A stretch of 64,000 nt of DNA. It comes from Clostridium_AD sp050717635. GTDB lineage: Bacteria > Bacillota > Clostridia > Clostridiales > Clostridiaceae. The stretch lies in contig NZ_JBOITO010000020.1 of NCBI RefSeq assembly GCF_050717635.1, positions 62,001-126,000 on the forward strand, written 5' to 3'. Under the pieces are notes generated by a model. That model had not been told where the DNA came from, searched no databases, and saw nothing but the letters and a program-made list of their open reading frames with translations. The translations under genes and the position numbers were made by a program. Positions 9,483-17,353 of this stretch are shown in pieces. Numbering within the stretch: the first letter of the stretch is position 1; the number at the start of each line of letters is the position of its first letter.

Positions 9483-9524
9483 ATTATATCTATATAAATA
9501 CATATACGTCAACATTTTTGACGT
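9483..9524 (-). promoter_or_regulatory. Promoter with inverted repeat, YpeB-like gene
   Basis: On the minus strand, TTGACG (9507-9512), an 18-bp spacer and TATAAT (9483-9488) form a vegetative-type promoter. The -35 element is half of a 7-bp inverted repeat, ACGTCAA (9506-9512) and TTGACGT (9518-9524), a plausible operator. A vegetative promoter would be unexpected for a true germination gene. Confidence 0.5.
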
Positions 9525-9573
9525 GCATTATTTTATTTAACAGATATAAAATATGAAGTGACTAATAAAATAG

Positions 9574-9609
9574 GACCTTGTATTTACCGTTATTTGCAAA
9601 TACAAGGTC
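9574..9609 (-). terminator. Terminator of the ArsA operon
   Basis: Perfect 12-bp stem GACCTTGTATTT / AAATACAAGGTC with a 12-nt loop, just after the last ArsA gene. The U-tract is short on both strands, so it may act in both directions or mainly protect the mRNA end. Confidence 0.65.
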
Positions 9610-9619
9610 TTTCTTAAGT

Positions 9620-10786
9620 TCAATTAAATTGTATCCTCAACTTTCCCTCCTCATAACTGGCTTTAACAACTTTCTTAGAATATAATTTTTGTGGAAGCAC
9701 AAAATTTCGTTTTTCATTTTTAATGGAAATACTAATTTCATCCCCCTTTTGAAGTAAATTTAATTCCTTTTTATCTACAAAAGGCATATTTATATTTAAG
9801 TAATAGCTTTCATCTTCACTTGATTTTTCAACCTCAAAAATTTTATCCTTAAAAAACACACTCTCTGCAGAAACTTCCTTAAATATGCTCTGCCCCATAT
9901 TTAATAGCGAATCATAATCTCTAACCTCACTATGCATTAGCTCCGTTTGAAAAACAGGCACTGGGCTAAAGCTTTCACTTATATCTTTAAGATTTTCAGT
10001 TTGAAGCTTCATCCACTTTTCAAAATACCCTTTCCCACCCTCTTCAGAAATTATTTTATTAACAATAATTGCATCTACATTAAAGTCGTAGAGATGCAAA
10101 TAAGAAAAATTTCTTTTAGCTTCCCTTATAACAATTTTCTCTGGAGTAGTAACTATTCTAAGGCTTACTTTATCCTTTTCTAGCATTAACATATGGAGTT
10201 CATCAATTTTATTATAGAGAATTTCAATTTCATCAAAAGTTTTCTCATCAGGAATTGGAATCTTTATTGTGCGATCAATTATTGGCTTTACAATTTTAGC
10301 AGCCTTTCTTTTCATAGGGAAGATTTTCTCCATCCACCACTTAAAAAGTTCTGGGAATTTCAGAAGTGACATAGTCTCTCCAGTAGGAGCACAATCAACT
10401 ATTAATACCTCATAATTATTTTCATCATTAATCTGTTTGATTTTAAGAAGCGAAATCAAATCTTCAAAGCCTGGAAACACAAGTAATTCTTCTACTTCAA
10501 TGCTTTTAACAGTTTTAGACAACATCAGTTTTTCTATATATCCCTTGATATTTCCCCAAATAGCTTCATTTTCAATAAGAGCATCTACCTCAATAGCTTC
10601 CAAATTTTCCGAAATTTTAGTAGGACTATTTGATAGTTTTAACCCGAAAGCATCGGAAAGACTATGAGCCTGATCAGTACTCATTATAAGCACCTTTTTC
10701 CCTTTTTTTGCAATTTGACAAGCTGTTGCTGATGCGACACTTGTTTTTCCTACTCCACCTTTTCCTGTATATAAAATTATTCTCAC
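9620..10786 (-). CDS. ArsA/Get3-type ATPase with HSP20-like domain, copy 2
   Basis: The start is GTG at 10786 (388 residues), chosen because AGGAGGG precedes it and the deviant Walker A GKGGVGKTS then falls at residues 7-15; the longer reading only adds upstream untranslated sequence. Switch I STDQAHSLSDAFG and switch II VDCAPTGET are intact, so ATP hydrolysis is likely. The last 70 or so residues (from YYLNINMPF) match the all-beta ArsA_HSP20 domain. I see no metal-binding CxxC of classical ArsA or Get3. It is third in an operon with another ArsA and a 74-residue protein. The client is unknown; arsenite export is unlikely because no arsB is nearby. Confidence 0.88.
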   Translation of the reverse strand: MRIILYTGKGGVGKTSVASATACQIAKKGKKVLIMSTDQAHSLSDAFGLKLSNSPTKISENLEAIEVDALIENEAIWGNIKGYIEKLMLSKTVKSIEVEELLVFPGFEDLISLLKIKQINDENNYEVLIVDCAPTGETMSLLKFPELFKWWMEKIFPMKRKAAKIVKPIIDRTIKIPIPDEKTFDEIEILYNKIDELHMLMLEKDKVSLRIVTTPEKIVIREAKRNFSYLHLYDFNVDAIIVNKIISEEGGKGYFEKWMKLQTENLKDISESFSPVPVFQTELMHSEVRDYDSLLNMGQSIFKEVSAESVFFKDKIFEVEKSSEDESYYLNINMPFVDKKELNLLQKGDEISISIKNEKRNFVLPQKLYSKKVVKASYEEGKLRIQFN

Positions 10787-10805
10787 TTTAATCCCTCCTG
10801 TACAA

Positions 10806-11030
10806 TTATAAAAAATCAACCTTAACCTTTTTAACCTGTTTTTCCACTTCATCCTCTGATTTTTCACAACTCTCGCTCATAACACTCACTGCAATATCTT
10901 TTATAATCGTCATTGCTTCCTTCTCAAAGTTATTAAGCCTATGCAATGCTTTTTTCGGTAAAATATCTTTTATAATTTCATATTTAAGTCTCTCTATCTT
11001 TATCAATTTCTTAATTATTTCACTGTTCAT
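10806..11030 (-). CDS. Uncharacterised 74-residue helical protein between ArsA genes
   Basis: I do not recognise a family. The protein is highly charged and predicted helical, with Lys/Glu-rich stretches, a single Cys (residue 55), a conserved-looking centre (LHRLNNFEKEAMTIIKDIA) and an acidic-then-basic tail. Its ATG directly follows the stop codon of the upstream ArsA gene with no gap, and GGTGGA lies inside that gene's end, so it is translationally coupled. The next ArsA begins 19 bp later. Position suggests a partner or client adaptor for the two ATPases; this is inference. Confidence 0.7.
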   Translation of the reverse strand: MNSEIIKKLIKIERLKYEIIKDILPKKALHRLNNFEKEAMTIIKDIAVSVMSESCEKSEDEVEKQVKKVKVDFL

Positions 11031-12209
11031 TTAATCCACCTTCTCCTGAAAATATATAGACAAATAATTTTCATTAAAATCGGCTTTACTTATAGAATAC
11101 TGCCTAAGTGAATTTGGGCATGGAATATTCCTCTTAAAGTTACCTATCTTAATAGATATATCAGAACCCGTTTCGTATAAATCCAAATCTTTCTTATCTC
11201 CAAATGGAACATATACTTGAAGTTTGTAGCCTCCTTCTATCTTTTCAAATTTCTCATTAAATGTTATTTTTTGAACCTTTAATATATCTTTAACATCAAG
11301 AGAATCTTTAACTATTCGGTGGAGTCCGGAAATGCCATTTATATCTACCTCATACCATTTAATTTTAAACCTGGGAAGATTCAAAAATACTGAATCTATT
11401 TCTTCCATATATTTTTTTTGGATGCATTTCCATTCATCAAAAAAACTATTGCCTATATCTTCTGGTAATACTCTATTAATATATATAGCATCTACATTGA
11501 AATTATAGAGATTTAAATACATGTAGTTCCTCTTAGTTTCTTCAATAACCATTTTCTCAGGAATTGTAACGAGTCTTATACTACAAATCTCCCTATCCTT
11601 CAATAAGTTTTGAAGTTCTGAAAGCAATAAATAAAGTTTTTCAATATCATTCATAGCTTGTTTATCAGGCATTTCAAAGTTAAAAGCTATTTTAGATATA
11701 GGCCTTATAACTTTCATGAGAGCCTTTCCTATAGGAAATAATTTTTCCATGTACCAACTCATGAGCTCTGGAAACTTTAGTAGCGATATAGTTTCCCCTG
11801 TTGGTGCACTGTCCACAATTATTAGGTCATAAATACCACTATCATGTAAATCCTTTATTTTCAAAAGACAAAATAGCTCTTCCATTCCTGGAAACACAAC
11901 AATATCCTCAAAGTTTTCTAGTTGCTTTTCATTTTTAAAAGTCATCATTTTCTTAAGAGCAGCTTGAATACTCCCATAATAATTCTCCATTTCATAATTA
12001 GGGTCAATTTCTAGTCCCCATAAATTTTCCTGTATTTTAGTAGGCTCATTTTTTATATCCTGCATAAATATATCACTTAAATTATGTGCCATATCTGTGC
12101 TAACAATTAAAGTCTTTATGCCCTCCATTGAAGCCTTCAAAGCATGAGCTGCAGCCGTACTAGTTTTTCCAACTCCACCTTTCCCAGTGAAAATAATTAT
12201 TCTTTTCAT
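11031..12209 (-). CDS. ArsA/Get3-type ATPase with HSP20-like domain, copy 1
   Basis: 392 residues from the ATG at 12209, preceded by AGGAGGG. It has Walker A GKGGVGKTS (residues 8-16), switch I STDMAHNLSD and switch II VDSAPTGET, and a C-terminal beta domain from about residue 325 (YKLQVYVPFGDKKDLDL) resembling ArsA_HSP20. The family inserts tail-anchored proteins (Get3) or energises oxyanion export (ArsA); the ATPase-plus-alpha-crystallin arrangement resembles the Get3d type. No CxxC pair is visible. It is a clear paralogue of the ATPase downstream and follows a MarR regulator by about 100 bp. Confidence 0.9.
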   Translation of the reverse strand: MKRIIIFTGKGGVGKTSTAAAHALKASMEGIKTLIVSTDMAHNLSDIFMQDIKNEPTKIQENLWGLEIDPNYEMENYYGSIQAALKKMMTFKNEKQLENFEDIVVFPGMEELFCLLKIKDLHDSGIYDLIIVDSAPTGETISLLKFPELMSWYMEKLFPIGKALMKVIRPISKIAFNFEMPDKQAMNDIEKLYLLLSELQNLLKDREICSIRLVTIPEKMVIEETKRNYMYLNLYNFNVDAIYINRVLPEDIGNSFFDEWKCIQKKYMEEIDSVFLNLPRFKIKWYEVDINGISGLHRIVKDSLDVKDILKVQKITFNEKFEKIEGGYKLQVYVPFGDKKDLDLYETGSDISIKIGNFKRNIPCPNSLRQYSISKADFNENYLSIYFQEKVD

Positions 12210-12310
12210 GTTATCCCTCCTAATCTTATTTCTCCTAGTGAATAGTTCCCTTATAGAAGTATATTTTTTAAACAATAGCTCAGATTTACTGAGCTATAAG
12301 TATACAAAAC

Positions 12311-12802
12311 CTATTCAATAATAATTTTTTTTATCTTTTTAACAGGAATCTCTTCTTCTTTAACCGGATTCACACTTTCCTTAAAAACTCCAATTACTTT
12401 CTTATAAATGCTTAAAGCTGAAGAAATTTCATCATCAGTAAGTTCCCCGTAAATTTTAGTAAAATATTTAGTAATCACAGCCTTTTCCATCTCAATTACT
12501 CTACTAGCTGCTTCTGTAAGTGTTATTAAAACTATTCTTCTATCCTCTGAACTTCTTATTCTTTCTACCATAAGCTTCTTTTCTAATCTAGAAATAACCC
12601 CTGTAGCAGTGTTTAATGGTGCTATTATATACTCTGCTATTTCCGTCATATTAGCCTTCTTTTTTCTATACAATAATAATAATGCCAATATTTCATTTTT
12701 AGAAAAATCTAAGAATATATCACTCCACTGTTCTGGAAAAAACAAAATCTTAAACTCATCAATATAATCAAAAATAATTTCCTGTATTTTGTTTATCTCC
12801 AT
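12311..12802 (-). CDS. MarR-family regulator of the ArsA operon
   Basis: 163-residue winged-helix protein. The HTH region MTEIAEYIIAPLNTATGVIS (about 56-75) is followed by the wing RSSEDRRIVLITLTE, and the C-terminus is Lys-rich (VKKIKKIIIE). ATG is preceded by GGAGGGC. It heads the gene set with the two ArsA-type ATPases, separated by about 100 bp that could hold an internal promoter. Control of those ATPases is the simplest reading; the inducer is unknown. Confidence 0.85.
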   Translation of the reverse strand: MEINKIQEIIFDYIDEFKILFFPEQWSDIFLDFSKNEILALLLLYRKKKANMTEIAEYIIAPLNTATGVISRLEKKLMVERIRSSEDRRIVLITLTEAASRVIEMEKAVITKYFTKIYGELTDDEISSALSIYKKVIGVFKESVNPVKEEEIPVKKIKKIIIE

Positions 12803-12923
12803 ATAAGCCCTCCAACTTTAGTTCTTGTATCGAAGTATAATTTAATTCTACTGCCGAAGTATTACTTTGTCAATAGACAACTTCATAATAGCAACAGATA
12901 TAAATTAAATTAAAAGGAAAGAT

Positions 12924-13049
12924 CTATTTTCTATCAAATACAATCTTTCCTTCATCATCTATATGTTTTTTAAGGTTAGCATTTGATATACTTTCATAGT
13001 GATGTATGTCAAAGAAATAAGGTAGTGGCAAAATTTCAACCCAAACATA
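12924..13049 (-). pseudogene. Remnant of MNT nucleotidyltransferase (HI0073 type)
   Basis: Directly after the stop of the HEPN remnant, in the same frame, 41 codons read like the C-terminus of an HI0073-type minimal nucleotidyltransferase: EILPLPYFFDIHHYESISNA, then a KKHIDDEGKIVFDRK-like end and a TAG stop. Family members are about 100 residues with a GSRARG active site near the N-terminus; all of that is missing. The junction has no start codon or ribosome site for the remnant, so an internal deletion joined it to the gene before it. It is not expected to be functional. Confidence 0.7.
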
Positions 13050-13451
13050 TTATAATTCCTCTGATAATCTATCATGCATTTTTTTAAGTTCTGGAAAATA
13101 TAATTCAACTATTTCTTTTGCCATTTTATCAGCCAGCGCTTCATCGTAAGTATTTGTAGTTAGATTTCTATTTGCCAATACATCTATCCATACATGACCA
13201 TTATCTATTAATCCAATCTGAAAAGCTTGTTTAATTGCTTCTCTAGGACTTTTTACAATATATCCTTCAGCTTCTAAATAATCTTTTAATACCTTCCAAG
13301 CTAACTCAAAGGTCATTTCAAAAAATTGAATTATACCTGCTTTTTCTAATTCTGAAGTTATTTGTTGCTTTTAATATTTTTCCATTAATTTATATGATTT
13401 ATTGAAATTCTCAAATCTTTGTTTCCATCTAACATCTTTTAGGTTATCCAT
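13050..13451 (-). pseudogene. HEPN-type nucleotidyltransferase partner (HI0074), nonsense-interrupted
   Basis: Reading from ATG 13451 (preceded by AGAGGTG) gives MDNLKDVRWKQRFENFNKSY and continues to codon 26, then an in-frame TAA at 13371-13373, then the rest of a normal HI0074 protein (AGIIQFFEMTFELAWKVLKD and onward) to 13050. Total length is 133 codons, typical for the family. Only the distal 88 codons form an open frame from an internal ATG. The HEPN RNase-like motif, usually R-x4-H in RNLTSHTY, reads RNLTTNTY here, so the His is also lost. With its partner truncated, this is a dead toxin-antitoxin-like module. Confidence 0.8.
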
Positions 13452-13553
13452 AAATACACCTCTTATTTTGTAGTCTATATTAATTTTATCCTATTTGTAC
13501 AAGTTTAATCTATAAGATGTCTTGAAATAAATTACTATTAATGTTTTATAAAA

Positions 13554-14471
13554 TTATGGCAGCTTATTTCCTGCAGCCCTATATATATCATACCATTCCT
13601 GTCTTGTGAGATTAATTTGTGAAGCCTTGCAGATATCTTTTAATCTATTATGATTTGTTGTACCCACTATTGGTTGAATTTTAGCAGGATGTCTTAGAAT
13701 CCATGCAGTTGCAATTGCTGTATTAGATACTCCTTTGATAGCTGCAATTTCGTTAATCTTATTATTTAGTTCTGGGAATTTATCGTTATCTAAAAATACT
13801 CCCTCAAACATTCCGTACTGGAAGGGTGACCATGCTTGTATAGTAATATCATTTAGACGACAGTACTCTAGAATTGAACCATCTCTGTCAATAGAAGGAT
13901 TGATTTTCATATTTACATTAAGCCCCGAATCAATCATTCCAGTATTTGTTATACTGAGTTGGAGTTGATTTATAATAATTTTTTCGTCTAAATACTTATT
14001 TAGTAGTTTTATTTGCATAGGATTTTGATTACTTACTCCAAAAAATTTAACTTTTCCGCTAGTCTTAAGAATTGAAAATGCTTCTGCAACCTCTTCTGGT
14101 TCCATAAGAGTATCTGGTCTATGTAGTAGTAGCGTATCTAAATAGTCTGTATTTAGACGTTTGAGGCTACCTTCTACAGAGTTTATTATATGCTCCTTAG
14201 AGAAATCAAAATATCCATCTCTTATACCACATTTACTCTGAATTATAAATTTTTCTCTAGCAGTTGGATTCATATTAGTAGCTTCTGCAAATATTTCCTC
14301 AGATTTACCACCGCCATAAATATCAGCATGATCAAAAAAATTAATTCCCTCTTCTAATGCAGTATTAATAAGATTAGATGCTTCGCTCTTCGAAAGACTA
14401 TTTATTCTCATACATCCAAGACATATTTCAGATGCATTTATTTTTCCACTATCAATTTTTATATTTTTCAT
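13554..14471 (-). CDS. Aldo/keto reductase
   Basis: NAD(P)H-dependent (beta/alpha)8 oxidoreductase of 305 residues, of the YdhF-like group. The catalytic tetrad is present: D47 and Y52 in FDHADIYGGG, K80 in IIQSKCG, and H117 in LLLHRPD. The C-terminal cofactor-binding segment PIVGTTNHNRLKDI is typical. ATG with AGGAAGG upstream. It stands alone and is divergent from the NhaC gene. Substrate unknown; detoxification of carbonyl compounds is usual in the family. Confidence 0.92.
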   Translation of the reverse strand: MKNIKIDSGKINASEICLGCMRINSLSKSEASNLINTALEEGINFFDHADIYGGGKSEEIFAEATNMNPTAREKFIIQSKCGIRDGYFDFSKEHIINSVEGSLKRLNTDYLDTLLLHRPDTLMEPEEVAEAFSILKTSGKVKFFGVSNQNPMQIKLLNKYLDEKIIINQLQLSITNTGMIDSGLNVNMKINPSIDRDGSILEYCRLNDITIQAWSPFQYGMFEGVFLDNDKFPELNNKINEIAAIKGVSNTAIATAWILRHPAKIQPIVGTTNHNRLKDICKASQINLTRQEWYDIYRAAGNKLP

Positions 14472-14639
14472 AATTTTACACCTTCCTAATAATTATTATT
14501 GTTTGTTTATCTAATTATACTGGTTATTACAATAAAAATCCATGTTATAATGATCTCAGATAATGTTATAATATCTTCTAATACTGTATAGGAAATATTC
14601 TAAATTTAAAATATTGGTTTTTATGAAAGGTTGTTAATT

Positions 14640-15986
14640 ATGGACATAATTATAGGCATGATAATTACGTTTTGCGCGTTAATTTTTGCTGTTTTGAAAG
14701 GAATATTTGTAGGATTTCCACTTGTCCTTGCTTTTTTTATTTTTGCTTACATTTCATTAAAACGAGGTTTCACATTAAACGATGTTATTAAAATGTCCAT
14801 TGATGGAGGCAAAAAATCTTATATTGTCTTAAAAATTTTTGTTTTAATAGGGAGCATTACTGGTATATGGATGGCTTCAGGAACAGTTCCAGCCATAATA
14901 TATTATGGAATAACATATATGAACCCGAATTTTTTTGTTCTATATGCATTTATAATTAGTTGTGTTGTATCTTTTATACTAGGTACATCTTTAGGAACTG
15001 TCAGTACTGTGGGGGTAGCCCTGATTTTAATGGCTAAAACCGGCAATGTAAATGTAAATATTGCCGCAGGTGCCATTATTGCTGGTTCTTATTTCGGAGA
15101 TAGATGTTCTCCAATGTCCTCTAGCGCAAACTTAATTGCAAACTTAACCAAAACAAACCTTTACACAAATATATGGAATATGTTTAAGACATCAATAATA
15201 CCATTTATTTTATCTGTGGTTATTTATCTTGTTATTTCACTTAAGCAGCCATTAAACCTAATACAAAATAATATTGATACTGAAATAATAAACATTTTTA
15301 AAATTAACTGGATTATTTTATTACCAGCAATAACCATCTTAGTTTTTTCATTGTTTAAAATAAATGTTAAAATCTCTATGTTTATTAGCATAGTTCTAGC
15401 CTCAATTATTGCCATAATATTTCAGCAAAATACGCCTATAGAAGTATTGAAATTTATTCTTCTCGGCTTCCAACTAGAAGAAGCAAGCTCACTTAAAAAT
15501 ATCCTCAAAGGTGGCGGAATTATATCCATGTGGAAACCAGCTTTAGTTGTTTTTGTATCCTGCGCCCTAGCTGGCATTTTCAGTGGAACAAATATGTTAA
15601 AAAAGATTGAAGATATTTTGATGAAAGCAAAAACACGCTATGCACTATTTATTTATACAGCTATTACCAGCATTATCACTGCTGCCTTTGGTTGCAACCA
15701 GTCTATTTCCGTTGTTTTAACACACCATCTTATGAATAAGAGTTATGATGACAAAAACATAAATAAATATAAATTATCTATAGACTTAGAAAATACAGCA
15801 ATAGTACTTGCTGCACTTATTCCATGGAATATAGCAGCTTTTGTTCCCACCATGACAATGGAAGTTAGTAGTATAGGATTTATCCCTTATGCCTTTTATC
15901 TATACCTGGTTCCAATAATTAACATGTTACACCTTAAAATTTTAGAAATAAAACACAGAAAACTCCTTATAGCTAATCATGAATAA
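14640..15986 (+). CDS. NhaC-type Na+/H+ antiporter
   Basis: Integral membrane protein of 448 residues with about eleven hydrophobic segments. The region GDRCSPMSSSANLIANLT (about residues 156-173) is the characteristic NhaC helix-break motif, and GCNQSISVVLTH near residue 350 is also family-like. The ATG at 14640 has GAAAGG 9 bases upstream; the in-frame TTG at 14631 touches that site and is unlikely. Expected to exchange Na+ for H+ in pH or salt homeostasis; malate/lactate-type exchange occurs in relatives. Confidence 0.88.
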   Translation: MDIIIGMIITFCALIFAVLKGIFVGFPLVLAFFIFAYISLKRGFTLNDVIKMSIDGGKKSYIVLKIFVLIGSITGIWMASGTVPAIIYYGITYMNPNFFVLYAFIISCVVSFILGTSLGTVSTVGVALILMAKTGNVNVNIAAGAIIAGSYFGDRCSPMSSSANLIANLTKTNLYTNIWNMFKTSIIPFILSVVIYLVISLKQPLNLIQNNIDTEIINIFKINWIILLPAITILVFSLFKINVKISMFISIVLASIIAIIFQQNTPIEVLKFILLGFQLEEASSLKNILKGGGIISMWKPALVVFVSCALAGIFSGTNMLKKIEDILMKAKTRYALFIYTAITSIITAAFGCNQSISVVLTHHLMNKSYDDKNINKYKLSIDLENTAIVLAALIPWNIAAFVPTMTMEVSSIGFIPYAFYLYLVPIINMLHLKILEIKHRKLLIANHE

Positions 15987-15999
15987 GATAATACAATAA

Positions 16000-16032
16000 A
16001 AACCGACTTACCTTAAATAGCTAAGTCGGTTT
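16000..16032. terminator. Bidirectional terminator
   Basis: AAACCGACTTA (16000-16010) pairs with TAAGTCGGTTT (16022-16032), 11 bp, lying between the convergent nhaC-like gene and the flavoprotein gene, with A- and T-rich flanks on both sides. Confidence 0.85.
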
Positions 16033-16035
16033 CTC

Positions 16036-17238
16036 TTAATTGCTTCCTGCTAAATACCCTGTTGAAAATGCCATTTGAAGATTATATCCACCTGTTTCTG
16101 CATCAATATCTATAACTTCTCCTGCAAAATAAAGATTTTTTATAAGCTTTGATTCCATGGTTGAAGCATTTATTTCTTTTACTTTAACCCCACCTGAAGT
16201 TACTTGAGCTGCTTTAATTGACAGTGTTTCTCTTGCTGTTAGCTTCATTTCCTTTATATAGCCGATTATTTTATTCTCATCTGCTTTCTTTAAATCATTA
16301 ACCTTAACCTCAGTTAGTCCTAACAGATTAAAAACTTCCTTTAAGAAGTTTTGTGGAAGAGTGCCTTTTAAATTATTAAGTACAGTCTTATTTGGGCTTA
16401 TCCTCATAATTTCTGATATTTCAGTCTTAGATATGTCTCTTAAAAAATCTAAGGTAACTTGCACTTCTCCCTCTACTAAAGCTTTATTTATATAAGATGA
16501 AAGCTTTAGTACTGCCGGTCCTGATATTCCAAAATGAGTAAATATCATGTCACCAAATTTTTCTATACTTTTCCTTTTAATCTTAGCTGAAATTACAACA
16601 TCCCTCATTGAAACTCCTTGTAAACTCTTAATAAACTCTTCCTTTATAACTAAGGGAATTAAGGCAGCATATAAAGGCGTTATAGTATGTCCGTGGTTAC
16701 TTAATGCTTCAAACATAGAACCATCTGAGCCTGAATCAGGGTAACTCTTTCCTCCCGTTGTGATAATTACTTTTTCCCCTAAAATTCGTTTTCCCTCGTC
16801 AGTTATTACGCCTCTAACTTCCCCATCTTTAATAATTAACTCTTGGACTTTGCTGTTATACATAATCTTAACCTTATTTTGTGCTAAATCGCTTTTTAAT
16901 ACTTCTATAACTTCATCTGCCTTATCACTTTTGGTATATATCTTTTGGTCAAGTTCCTCCTTATATTCTAATCCATTTTCTCTAAAATACTCTAAAAGTT
17001 GAATATTTGAAAATGTATAAAGAGCGCTATATAAAAATTTTTTATTACTCACTATTTTATCAAAAAATTCCTCTATGTCTCTATTATTTGTAATGTTGCA
17101 TCTGCCCCCACCTGTTAGTTTTAGTTTAGCACCAATTTCGTTATTTCTTTCTATTAATATAACTTCATTATTTTTTGATGCACTAATGGCTGCCATAATC
17201 CCAGCAGGACCGCCACCAACAACAATAACTTTTAACAT
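16036..17238 (-). CDS. HI0933/YhiN-family flavoprotein
   Basis: Predicted FAD-binding oxidoreductase of 400 residues. The N-terminal dinucleotide fold VVGGGPAGIMAAISASK (residues 5-21) is followed by the family hallmark KLTGGGRCNITNNR (about 59-72). The C-terminus has LYFAGEVIDIDAETGGYNLQ, where FAD and the family-typical AGE motif meet. The biochemical role of this common clostridial family is not firmly known. Single gene, ATG with GAGGTG upstream. Confidence 0.9.
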   Translation of the reverse strand: MLKVIVVGGGPAGIMAAISASKNNEVILIERNNEIGAKLKLTGGGRCNITNNRDIEEFFDKIVSNKKFLYSALYTFSNIQLLEYFRENGLEYKEELDQKIYTKSDKADEVIEVLKSDLAQNKVKIMYNSKVQELIIKDGEVRGVITDEGKRILGEKVIITTGGKSYPDSGSDGSMFEALSNHGHTITPLYAALIPLVIKEEFIKSLQGVSMRDVVISAKIKRKSIEKFGDMIFTHFGISGPAVLKLSSYINKALVEGEVQVTLDFLRDISKTEISEIMRISPNKTVLNNLKGTLPQNFLKEVFNLLGLTEVKVNDLKKADENKIIGYIKEMKLTARETLSIKAAQVTSGGVKVKEINASTMESKLIKNLYFAGEVIDIDAETGGYNLQMAFSTGYLAGSN

Positions 17239-17353
17239 AAATACACCTCATTAAATTTCATTTGTTTGTTTTATTATAGGGTATTATAAGCTGTATTTCA
17301 ATTATTATTTCACTCCGCACCGCTTAAAATGACGAATCAAACTATCTATGAAA

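Noticed and set aside
9620..12209. Arsenic resistance operon
   Set aside because: The ATPases look like ArsA, but arsB, arsC, arsR and metal-binding Cys are absent; MarR is the regulator.
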